Source of the DNA: Flavobacteriales bacterium
GTDB lineage: Bacteria > Bacteroidota > Bacteroidia > CAIKAF01
Direction: 5' to 3'
NCBI GenBank assembly: GCA_025451295.1
Contig: JANWKQ010000100.1
Span: forward strand, 1 to 41,501
Length of the DNA stretch: 41,501 bases
The position numbers were made by a program, and so were the translations under genes. Positions 35,397 through 41,501 of this stretch are shown piece after piece. The notes below the pieces were generated by a model, which was given only the letters and a program-made list of their open reading frames with translations, did not search any database and was not told the DNA's origin. How positions within the stretch are numbered: position 1 is the first letter of the stretch; every line of letters starts with the position of its first letter.

Positions 35397-35891
35397 TCAT
35401 TTAAAATTGCTATGTAACTCCATATTTTTATTCCTCAGATCAATTCCGCCCTCTATCATCGATTTTAAATTGGCCAGGTAAAAAGTCCAGCCGATGGAAC
35501 ATTGAACATATAAATTTTTTGTTGGATCTGTTTCCTCCGGTATTTCGCTTTGTATTAATTCGAGAATGGTAAGTCCTTCTTTTTCTGTTAAGCCAACCGT
35601 TACAATACAATGATCTGTAAATGTAAATTTAAAAAGATCTTTTCCATTTGCTTCAACCACTTTGCCGGTTTCGCAAACATCATCAGAATAGCCATGCCAT
35701 AGCCAGGAATAGGTGTCACCGGCCTTTAAATAGGTATCTTTGCTAATGGATTTTCCATCAGTACCGGTAAAATCTGCACTCCTCAAAAACCAGTATTCCA
35801 GTCCTGCGGGTTTGGCCCATACATCATAAATAGCCTGCATCGGGGTGTTGAAATTGGCGGTTACATTAAATGACTTCCAGAGTTTGTTCAT
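35397..35891 (-). CDS. SRPBCC (AHSA1-type) domain protein
   Basis: A 164-residue START-like fold protein. It begins WKSFNVTANFNTPMQAIYDVWAKPAGLEYWF and has the AHSA1-type middle (GDTYSWLWHGYSDDVCETGKV) and end (NLYVQCSIGWTFYLANLKSMIEGG). AHSA1 domains bind hydrophobic ligands or Hsp90; which applies here is not known. It lies 43 nt upstream of the nitronate monooxygenase-like gene on the same strand. The start ATG is 35891. Confidence 0.83.
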   Translation of the reverse strand: MNKLWKSFNVTANFNTPMQAIYDVWAKPAGLEYWFLRSADFTGTDGKSISKDTYLKAGDTYSWLWHGYSDDVCETGKVVEANGKDLFKFTFTDHCIVTVGLTEKEGLTILELIQSEIPEETDPTKNLYVQCSIGWTFYLANLKSMIEGGIDLRNKNMELHSNFK

Positions 35892-35951
35892 AGTTGTTTA
35901 TGTTATGTTTTCCGTTTCCGGCTCAAAAAAAATCAACGTTCGTGCATCTCA

Positions 35952-35983
35952 TTGTTCAATCCGAGGTCCTGGGTGTAGTTTTG
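35952..35983 (+). promoter_or_regulatory. Consensus promoter of the small cysteine-rich lipoprotein
   Basis: TTG (35952-35954), exactly 21 nt, TAGTTTTG (35976-35983). The -7 box ends 22 nt before ATG 36006. Confidence 0.75.
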
Positions 35984-36005
35984 ACTAACGATTAAATACA
36001 AAAAT

Positions 36006-36200
36006 ATGAAAACTAAACTAACCATTTTTATTCTAACTATTATGTCCTCGATGTTTTTATTCTCCTGTAAGGAGTGTCAGACATGCACTGATCCTGATGA
36101 CGAAACCCAGGTAGAGATTTGTGAGGGTGAAAGCCGGGATTATTATCTGCAGCAAATTACCACTTATGAAACAGCCGGATATACCTGCGTAAAAAAATAA
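36006..36200 (+). CDS. Small cysteine-rich lipoprotein, function unknown
   Basis: A 64-residue protein with a lipoprotein signal peptide (MKTKLTIFILTIMSSMFLFSC; C21 fits the lipobox). The mature part has four further cysteines (C24, C27, C39, C61), enough for disulfides or metal binding. Its last residues are TTYETAGYTCVKK. It has its own full promoter and a strong bidirectional terminator, so it forms a single-gene unit between minus-strand neighbours. No family is recognised. Confidence 0.8.
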   Translation: MKTKLTIFILTIMSSMFLFSCKECQTCTDPDDETQVEICEGESRDYYLQQITTYETAGYTCVKK

Positions 36201-36234
36201 AGTTCTTTTGATGTTGGGGTATTTACACAGTAAA

Positions 36235-36270
36235 AAGGGTCAACAATCGTTGACCCTTCCTCTATTTTTT
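36235..36270. terminator. Bidirectional intrinsic terminator
   Basis: AAGGGTCAAC (36235-36244), loop AATC, GTTGACCCTT (36249-36258), a perfect 10-bp stem. On plus it is followed by T-rich sequence (36264-36270), on minus by a T-run (A residues at 36232-36236). It separates the small lipoprotein gene (plus) from the methyltransferase gene (minus), serving both. Confidence 0.9.
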
Positions 36271-36288
36271 AAAGATGATTTTTACGAA

Positions 36289-37536
36289 TTAACTTAATAC
36301 AGGCTTTTCAAATGTAGCCGCAGGTGTTTCAACAGCGAAAGTTCTCACATTTTTCAATTGCATTCTTTCGCCTAAGTTTTCTCTGCCGATATAACGGTTT
36401 CTGTTTACCTGGTCGCTGTTTAAGTTCTTGTAAGCAGCAATGCTCCAGCAGGTAGAAGATCCGTTAGCAACGATCACCACGCTCCAGTAAAGGAACAATC
36501 TCCACAAACGGTACCACCATTCGCCATATTTCTCTAATACCTGTTCTTTATTTCTTTCCCAGTTCTTATACCACTCATGTAAGGTATGTGAATAGTGGAT
36601 ACCAATATTTTCTACTGTTTGTACTTCAAAGTTTGCGTCCTGTAAAGTTTTTACAAGGAAAGCCAAGGGGGTAGACGCATCTGCTCCGGAGAAAATATAT
36701 TCGTTCATAAATAATCCCCATGCCAAATCCTCCCAATGTTTTCCTTTTTTTGTGATTCCCGGATTAGCACGTAAACCAGCTTGCTGAATGTAGAACATTC
36801 CGTCATCATTCAATTTATCATATATTTTATTGATAAAACCCTGGAATTTGCGGATACCCACATGTTCTCCCATTTCCAAACAAGTGATCTTATCGAATTT
36901 TTGAGTATTTGATGGATTGTAAAGCATGTCTCTATAATCCATTCTCAGGATTCTTGCACGATCCTGAAGGCCATGTGCTGCAATTTGTTTGTTGCCATGG
37001 TCGGTTCCATCCTGAGCCAGGGTAATACCGGTTCCATCCGTTCCATAAAATTTTGCAGCATAAGCAATTAATGTTCCCCATCCGCAACCAATATCCAGAT
37101 GTTTGTCACCCGGTTTCATCATGAGTTTTTCACAAACCATGGTCATTTTGCGGTCCTGGGCTTGCTCTAATGTTTCATTTGCACGATCAATCCAAAAACC
37201 ACCCGTATAAACCATACGAGGGCCTAAGAAAAAACTAAAGAAATCATTTCCTCTATCATAGTGATCACGAACAATTCTTTCGTCCTGTTTTTTAGAATGG
37301 CTTACCACTTCAGGTATCATACGACTAAAGAAAAACTTAGTGTGGTGGCCGGTCAGTTTAAAATCGAAAAAAGTATTTCGTAAATCCATAAACTCTTCAA
37401 AGTCACCGTTTACGTCAACTTTACCACTAATATAATCTTCCACAAAGTGTCCAAAAGAACCTCTTTTACCCTTCTGATAGCGGCTTTTGGCCGAGGGTGA
37501 TTTTACCTCGATGAAATCTAAAGCATTTTTTTCCAT
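36289..37536 (-). CDS. CFA-synthase-type lipid methyltransferase, resembling sphingolipid C9-methyltransferases
   Basis: A 415-residue SAM-dependent methyltransferase of the cyclopropane fatty acid synthase superfamily. It shows VRDHYDRGNDFFSFFLGPRM (89-108), SAM motif I LDIGCGWG (147-154), CLEMGEHVGIRKF (219-231; E224 at the CFA active-site position) and the stretch GLFMNEYIFSGADAST (274-289). FFLGPRMVYT, MDYRD and IFSGADAST resemble fungal sphingolipid C9-methyltransferases more than E. coli Cfa. Those fungal enzymes carry N-terminal membrane helices that are absent here. The substrate, phospholipid acyl chain or sphingolipid, is unresolved. An operator-like palindrome lies within its promoter. 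Confidence 0.88.
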   Translation of the reverse strand: MEKNALDFIEVKSPSAKSRYQKGKRGSFGHFVEDYISGKVDVNGDFEEFMDLRNTFFDFKLTGHHTKFFFSRMIPEVVSHSKKQDERIVRDHYDRGNDFFSFFLGPRMVYTGGFWIDRANETLEQAQDRKMTMVCEKLMMKPGDKHLDIGCGWGTLIAYAAKFYGTDGTGITLAQDGTDHGNKQIAAHGLQDRARILRMDYRDMLYNPSNTQKFDKITCLEMGEHVGIRKFQGFINKIYDKLNDDGMFYIQQAGLRANPGITKKGKHWEDLAWGLFMNEYIFSGADASTPLAFLVKTLQDANFEVQTVENIGIHYSHTLHEWYKNWERNKEQVLEKYGEWWYRLWRLFLYWSVVIVANGSSTCWSIAAYKNLNSDQVNRNRYIGRENLGERMQLKNVRTFAVETPAATFEKPVLS

Positions 37537-37558
37537 TTCTTTTTTTTTAAAAGTGGTG

Positions 37559-37589
37559 CGAAGTTAAGCTTTTTTGGGAGCTTAACCAA
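37559..37589 (-). promoter_or_regulatory. Promoter of the lipid methyltransferase gene
   Basis: On the minus strand TTG (37589-37587), exactly 20 nt, TAACTTCG (37566-37559; one mismatch to TAnnTTTG). The -7 box ends 22 nt before ATG 37536. A perfect inverted repeat occupies the spacer. Confidence 0.5.
37563..37586. repeat. Operator-like inverted repeat between the -33 and -7 boxes
   Basis: GTTAAGCT (37563-37570), 8-nt spacer, AGCTTAAC (37579-37586), perfectly complementary. It overlaps the -7 box and spans the promoter spacer, a position suited to a repressor operator. Confidence 0.6.
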
Positions 37590-37632
37590 GCAGCACAAGG
37601 CTTTTTAGAGGGCCAAATGCCGCCATCCGCTT

Positions 37633-37723
37633 ATAGTGCCCACCCAGGAGGCAGTGCCACAGTGGCTTGGCCTGGTATTTATGCCTTCTACTCGGCCAAG
37701 CCTATTGGCACTATGCCTCCTGG
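37633..37723. repeat. Large imperfect hairpin in a G+C-rich intergenic element
   Basis: A left arm (37644-37672, from CCAGGAGGCA to GGCTTGGCC) and right arm (37694-37723, GGCCAAGCC to TGCCTCCTGG) are inverted copies of about 29 bp with a few mismatches and small bulges, around a 21-nt loop. A second pair, ATAGTGCC (37633-37640) and GGCACTAT (37707-37714), offers an alternative fold. It lies between rluA-like (ends 37785) and the methyltransferase gene. Confidence 0.75.
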
Positions 37724-37784
37724 CCGGTGCAGCTACCGCTGCTGTCGACTGCCCACACTCGCTGTTTTTGTAGAGTATCGGGAA

Positions 37785-38432
37785 TTAAAAAACAAGATCT
37801 GTTTTTACTTTTATTTCCATCGCTTCACCCGTTTTCGGATGCGTAAAGCCCAGTGAATAGGCCTGTAACATTATTTTACCTTCCAGTTCAATATTACTTC
37901 CATATAACTTATCGCCAACGATTGGATGACCAGCATGTCCCAGTTGAGCTCTGATCTGATGATACCTGCCGGTGATTAATTGGATCTCCAACAAGCTTTT
38001 TCCATTTTTTTCTTCCAGCACTGCATATCGGAGTGAGGATTGTTTAGAATCCGGTTGTGGCTCATCAAAGATCAATGCCTTTTTTTGTTTGGGATCTTTC
38101 AGCAGATAGTTTTCAATTTTCCCCATTTGGTTGGGCATCTGTCCTTCTACAACTCCCCGGTATATTTTATCCCAGCCCTCTTCCTGCATTTGTTGCTGGA
38201 GATCTTTGAGCATCGATAAAGTTTTAGCTAATATAATAACGCCATTAACAGGTCGATCGATCCGATGCACAATTCCCAAATAATGATTCCGATGATATTT
38301 CTCCAGATAATTTTGGGCCTCCTCTTCGAGGCTTGGGTGGCCAAAACGGTCACGTTCTACCTGCAATCCGGCAGGCTTGTCAACTACCAGAAGATCCTTG
38401 TCTTCGAAAAGAATGTGTTGTTCAATATTCAC
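37785..38432 (-). CDS. RluA-family pseudouridine synthase
   Basis: A 215-residue pseudouridine synthase converting uridines in rRNA or tRNA. It shows LVVDKPAGLQVERDRFG (15-31), the catalytic loop HRIDRPVNGVIILAKT (56-71, with D59) and LLEIQLITGRYHQIRAQLGHAGHPIVGD, all RluA hallmarks. There is no S4 domain, and it is shorter than RluC/D, closer in size to RluA-type enzymes. The start is GTG 38432-38430 because no ATG precedes the conserved strand. A full -7 box ends 4 nt before it, suggesting a leaderless mRNA. Confidence 0.9.
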   Translation of the reverse strand: MNIEQHILFEDKDLLVVDKPAGLQVERDRFGHPSLEEEAQNYLEKYHRNHYLGIVHRIDRPVNGVIILAKTLSMLKDLQQQMQEEGWDKIYRGVVEGQMPNQMGKIENYLLKDPKQKKALIFDEPQPDSKQSSLRYAVLEEKNGKSLLEIQLITGRYHQIRAQLGHAGHPIVGDKLYGSNIELEGKIMLQAYSLGFTHPKTGEAMEIKVKTDLVF

Positions 38433-38436
38433 CCGA

Positions 38437-38444
38437 CAAATATA
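38437..38444 (-). promoter_or_regulatory. -7 element 4 nt before the RluA-like start
   Basis: On the minus strand TATATTTG, a full match, then 4 nt and GTG 38432. The -33 position carries TTA (38466-38464) rather than TTG, with a spacer of 19 nt. Confidence 0.5.
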
Positions 38445-38477
38445 ACGGAAATGCTCCAGGGATTAATCGTACCCGGA

Positions 38478-38507
38478 TTTGTCATCCTGAGCTTGTCGAA
38501 GGACAAA
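38478..38507. repeat. Intergenic palindromic repeat (CATCCTGAGCTTGTCGAAGG type)
   Basis: TTTGTC (38478-38483) and GACAAA pair around the core CATCCTGAGCTTGTCGAAGG; outer CCGGA and TCCGG (to 38520) extend the hairpin. This core is, to my knowledge, a very common dispersed repeat in bacterial genomes, often mis-called as a coding frame (HPELVEG). It lies between the SLT/LysM stop and the RluA-like start. Confidence 0.65.
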
Positions 38508-38522
38508 ATCGTAAGTCCGGCA

Positions 38523-40055
38523 TTATGCTTTCTTTACAATCAACTTCATCCCAATATAAATGGTTTTGCCATTATACAGCTTATTCCACTTCTTGAGATT
38601 ATCAACCGAGGTATTGTACTTCTGAGCCAATGCCCATAGTGTATCACCCTTTTTAATGGTATGATATTTTGTGGTTGAAGTTTGGGTGTTTGTATTTGTG
38701 GTGGTTTGGTTGGCTGTTTGGTTTCCACCTTCCTTGAAATCTTTAGGCACCTTTATTTTTAATGTCTGGTCAATGTATACCACCTCGGTGGTCATTTGGT
38801 TCCATGCCTTAATGCTATCAATGGGGACGCTATAATTGCGTGAAAGGATCGCCAGGTATTCTCCCTTTACAACTTTGTGATTGATGATCTTATAATTAAG
38901 ATCTGAATTGGTCACTGTTTGATTTGCATTATTGATATTAGCAGAATCCGTTTTAATACTATCTGTTTTAACTACGTTATCAGCGACCAGCAGTGTTTCA
39001 GGATCAGCCGAATATTTATAGATATTCTGTTCGTTCGCCAGAAAATCGCCGATATAGTTTTTAGGAAGATATAATGCATATCCATAATCACCACCTGGCA
39101 CGTAATCCAAAATATAACTTGGATTGAGTAAACGAAGATCTTCCAGTGTAACATTTACATATTGCAATACCTGACTGAATTTTACCGGTTTGGTAACCCA
39201 GATGCTATCGATTTCATAACTGAAATATTTTGGGGTGCTCGGATAAATATTATGTTCTTTGTGATAGGCCATTATATAGTTAACCGCGATGAAAGCAGGC
39301 ACATAGCTGGCTGTTTCTTTCGGCAAAAACGGACGTATTTCCCAGAAAGTTCTTTTACCTCCAGAACGACGGATCGCCTTGTTTACATTTCCAGCACCAC
39401 AATTGTAAGCTGCTAATGCCAGTTGCCAATCGTTTTGAAAATATTTGTATAGATATTTTAAATATACGCAAGCAATCTCGGTTGATTTTTCAGGATCAAA
39501 TCTTTCATCAATATAAGAAGTAACTCTGAGGCCATACATTTTTCCGGTAGCTACCATGAATTGCCACAAGCCTCCGGCACCAGCTCTGGATTTGGCGGTA
39601 GGGTTGAGAGCTGATTCAACGATGGCGAGGTATTTTAATTCAAGCGGCATTTTATGTTCCGATAACTTCTGTTCAAACAATGGGAAATATAATTCTGCCA
39701 TTCCTAAACATTTGGATACTGTGCCTCGACGCTTGAATGCATACAAACCAATAAACGTTTTTACCTCATCATTATAGTCCAGTTGAAACGGAGTTTCACG
39801 ATCAAGCTTCATCATCCGATCTCTGTATACCTCGTCTGTAAAGGCCGGGACACTGTCTTTCGGATAGTTATAAATGTTGAGCACATTCACATCATCTGTA
39901 AATGTATGATGATTAAAAAAATGAAGGACATCCAAACTATCCAATTGTGCTAACACAGGATCGTCAGGCAGAAAATTACCGGAACTTATTTGCCCATGTG
40001 CCAGAGAGAGCTGAAGAAGAAAAACGATTGGAAGTATTTTTCGGAGTATCCTCAT
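38523..40055 (-). CDS. Membrane-bound lytic transglycosylase with SLT and two LysM domains (MltD-like)
   Basis: A 510-residue exported murein hydrolase that cleaves the glycan strand between MurNAc and GlcNAc. A signal peptide (residues 1-21) is followed by a leader region, the SLT domain (about 125-270) with the catalytic E147 in AIVESALNP, GAGGLWQFM and ALAAYNCGAGNV. A middle region (275-385) precedes two LysM modules (392-436 and 463-508) that bind peptidoglycan, joined by an Asn/Thr/Gln-rich linker (441-462). The start ATG is 40055. It lies downstream of gatA on the same strand after 144 nt in which I see no strong promoter. Confidence 0.93.
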   Translation of the reverse strand: MRILRKILPIVFLLQLSLAHGQISSGNFLPDDPVLAQLDSLDVLHFFNHHTFTDDVNVLNIYNYPKDSVPAFTDEVYRDRMMKLDRETPFQLDYNDEVKTFIGLYAFKRRGTVSKCLGMAELYFPLFEQKLSEHKMPLELKYLAIVESALNPTAKSRAGAGGLWQFMVATGKMYGLRVTSYIDERFDPEKSTEIACVYLKYLYKYFQNDWQLALAAYNCGAGNVNKAIRRSGGKRTFWEIRPFLPKETASYVPAFIAVNYIMAYHKEHNIYPSTPKYFSYEIDSIWVTKPVKFSQVLQYVNVTLEDLRLLNPSYILDYVPGGDYGYALYLPKNYIGDFLANEQNIYKYSADPETLLVADNVVKTDSIKTDSANINNANQTVTNSDLNYKIINHKVVKGEYLAILSRNYSVPIDSIKAWNQMTTEVVYIDQTLKIKVPKDFKEGGNQTANQTTTNTNTQTSTTKYHTIKKGDTLWALAQKYNTSVDNLKKWNKLYNGKTIYIGMKLIVKKA

Positions 40056-40199
40056 GAATAAAAAATAAGTAGAGATCGTTTATTTATTCTATAAAAAAAC
40101 GAAATTTATTTGTAAGTATAAAGTGTTCTAAATGTAAAACGCTGTTAACAAAAAGCTATTGTCCTAGTGCTGTGTGGAATTGCGGAGAGATAAAATCTG

Positions 40200-41501
40200 T
40201 TAATAATTCATTATAGACGATGCCATATCAAGCATCATTTTCTCTGAAAATGCTTTTGACATGAGTTGCATACCAATCGGAAGACCTTGATCATCCTTGC
40301 TTACAGGCACAGTAACAGATGGATGACCAGTGATATTTGCCTGAACCGTGAACAGATCTTCCAGATACATTGTAATTGGATCATTACTATTTTGCCCGAA
40401 TTTAAAGGCGGTACCGGGGGTTGATGGAACTAAAATAAAATCAGAAGTTTTAAAAATTTCATCGGTTGCCTCTTTCACGAGACGACGAACTTTTTGTGCT
40501 TTGGTATAATAAGCATCATAGTATCCGGCGCTCAGGACAAAGGTTCCAAGCATAATGCGTCTTTTTACTTCTTTTCCAAATCCTTCACTTCTGCTTTTTA
40601 AATAAGTCGATTCAAGATCTGTTGCTGCGGAACTGCGATAACCATAGTGAATTCCATCATACCTGGAAAGGTTGCTGGAGGCCTCGGCCGTAGTGAGTAC
40701 ATAATAAATAGGAACCAGAAAATCGAGATATGGAAAATGTACCGTGATAATTTCGTTACCATCACTTTCCAATTTTTTTACGGTTGCTTTATAAGCTTCC
40801 ATCACAGAAGGCTGGATAGACGGGTTGTTCATAACCACATCGAGGATGGCAATTTTTTTCCCACTTATTTTTTTTATGTCTCCGTAAGTTTCAGTTTTTG
40901 TGGAAGAGCTTGTCGCATCTAACGGATCTTTACCAGCCATGATCTCCAAAAGGAGTCCGGCATCTTCCAATGAATGTGCAATCGGACCTATCTGATCAAA
41001 AGAGGAACCATAGGCCAATAAACCATATCTGGAAACCCTTCCATACGTAGGCTTTAATCCGACAAGCCCGCAGAAGGAAGCAGGTTGACGAATAGAACCT
41101 CCTGTATCGCTACCTAACGAAGCAAGGCACATATCTGCGGCAACGGCCGCAGCGCTTCCACCGGATGATCCTCCAGGCACCCTTGATGGGTCTCTGGGAT
41201 TCTTTACAAACCCAAAGGCAGAATTCTCATTGGAGCTTCCCATGGCAAACTCATCACAATTGGTACGGCCAATAATGATCACATCTTCTGCAATAAGCCT
41301 TTGGATGGAGGTTGCAGAGTAGATGGACGTATAGTTTTCGAGGATTTTGGAGGAGGCAGAAACAGAATGGCCGGCAACGCAAATATTGTCTTTAACTCCC
41401 AGAACCATGCCGGCTAACCTTCCCAAAGGCTTTCCAGATCTCTTTCTTTCATCGAGTTCACGGGCCTTCTCAATAGCTTCATGACTGAATACCTCCAGGA
41501 A
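40200..41501 (-). CDS. gatA: Asp-tRNA(Asn)/Glu-tRNA(Gln) amidotransferase subunit A (5' end cut)
   Basis: GatA, the amidase subunit of the GatCAB complex that converts Glu-tRNA(Gln) and Asp-tRNA(Asn) to their amidated forms in organisms without GlnRS or AsnRS. The visible 433 residues run from the window edge (FLEVFSHEAIEKARELDE) to TAA 40202-40200. The amidase-signature triad is present: Lys in VLGVKDN, and the two serines in PGGSSGGSAAAVAAD and SDTGGSIRQPASFCG. The frame continues through 41427-41501 without a break, so the true start lies beyond the window. The internal TTG at 41426 is not a start. gatB and gatC are not in view. Confidence 0.95.
   Translation of the reverse strand, partial: FLEVFSHEAIEKARELDERKRSGKPLGRLAGMVLGVKDNICVAGHSVSASSKILENYTSIYSATSIQRLIAEDVIIIGRTNCDEFAMGSSNENSAFGFVKNPRDPSRVPGGSSGGSAAAVAADMCLASLGSDTGGSIRQPASFCGLVGLKPTYGRVSRYGLLAYGSSFDQIGPIAHSLEDAGLLLEIMAGKDPLDATSSSTKTETYGDIKKISGKKIAILDVVMNNPSIQPSVMEAYKATVKKLESDGNEIITVHFPYLDFLVPIYYVLTTAEASSNLSRYDGIHYGYRSSAATDLESTYLKSRSEGFGKEVKRRIMLGTFVLSAGYYDAYYTKAQKVRRLVKEATDEIFKTSDFILVPSTPGTAFKFGQNSNDPITMYLEDLFTVQANITGHPSVTVPVSKDDQGLPIGMQLMSKAFSEKMMLDMASSIMNY

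Noticed and set aside
38265-38639. Plus-strand frames across the RluA/SLT junction (one containing HPELVEG)
   Set aside because: They are shadow frames over two supported minus-strand genes and a common palindromic repeat.

Overview
The window comes from a Bacteroidota chromosome, probably the Flavobacteriales/Chitinophagales breadth of the phylum; the order cannot be fixed from sequence alone. The evidence is: four secreted proteins with C-terminal type IX secretion (T9SS) sorting domains; a TonB-dependent receptor with a CarboxypepD_reg-like domain; DUF4175, DUF5686 and DUF6702 families; weak Shine-Dalgarno signals; and repeated matches to the Bacteroidota promoter consensus (TTG, 19-21 nt, TAnnTTTG). 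It is ordinary, densely packed chromosome. I found no rRNA, tRNA, CRISPR array, transposase or prophage block.

Layout. 1-4908 (minus): rpiB, a DUF4175 membrane/coiled-coil protein, an RsbW-like ATPase, ybeY and a partial DUF456 gene, closely packed. 5300-8214: a VAT1-like quinone reductase (minus), a TerC-family transporter (plus) and dprA (minus). 8309-12245 (plus): a TonB-dependent receptor and glutamate dehydrogenase. 12325-15321 (minus): a T9SS protein and a PhoD-like phosphatase with a T9SS tail. 15483-16808: a 59-residue membrane protein not seen by length-filtered gene calls, purN on the opposite strand, and a lipoprotein. 16851-21883 (minus): an exonuclease, a lipoprotein and a fused peptide-type ABC ATPase form one run; DUF6702 and a delta-60 repeat T9SS protein form another. 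22005-25024 (plus): HupE/UreJ-like protein and an M1 peptidase. 25050-26821 (minus): a T9SS protein and a secreted protein with a phage tail-fibre-like, HxH-containing C terminus. 27010-34408 (plus): a GbsR/MarR regulator, a CoA-transferase B subunit, GT2 plus DUF2079, MerR, a MORN-like repeat protein and DUF5686. 34412-41501 is mostly minus: nitronate monooxygenase-like protein, SRPBCC protein, a CFA/sphingolipid C9-type methyltransferase, an RluA pseudouridine synthase, an SLT/LysM lytic transglycosylase and gatA (5' partial). A small cysteine-rich lipoprotein with its own promoter and terminator lies between them on plus.

The genes are mainly housekeeping (purN, gatA, ybeY, dprA, rpiB, rluA-like, gdh) mixed with envelope and secreted functions (SLT/LysM, DUF5686, TonB receptor, M1 peptidase, T9SS cargo, GT2/DUF2079, lipid methyltransferase). 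The most interesting signals are: (i) several genes whose -7 promoter element ends exactly 4 nt before the start codon, implying leaderless mRNAs; (ii) the tail-fibre-like secreted protein with four HxH pairs; (iii) a methyltransferase resembling fungal sphingolipid C9-methyltransferases, with an operator-like palindrome inside its promoter; and (iv) structured, G+C-rich intergenic elements near 27.5, 37.7 and 38.5 kb.
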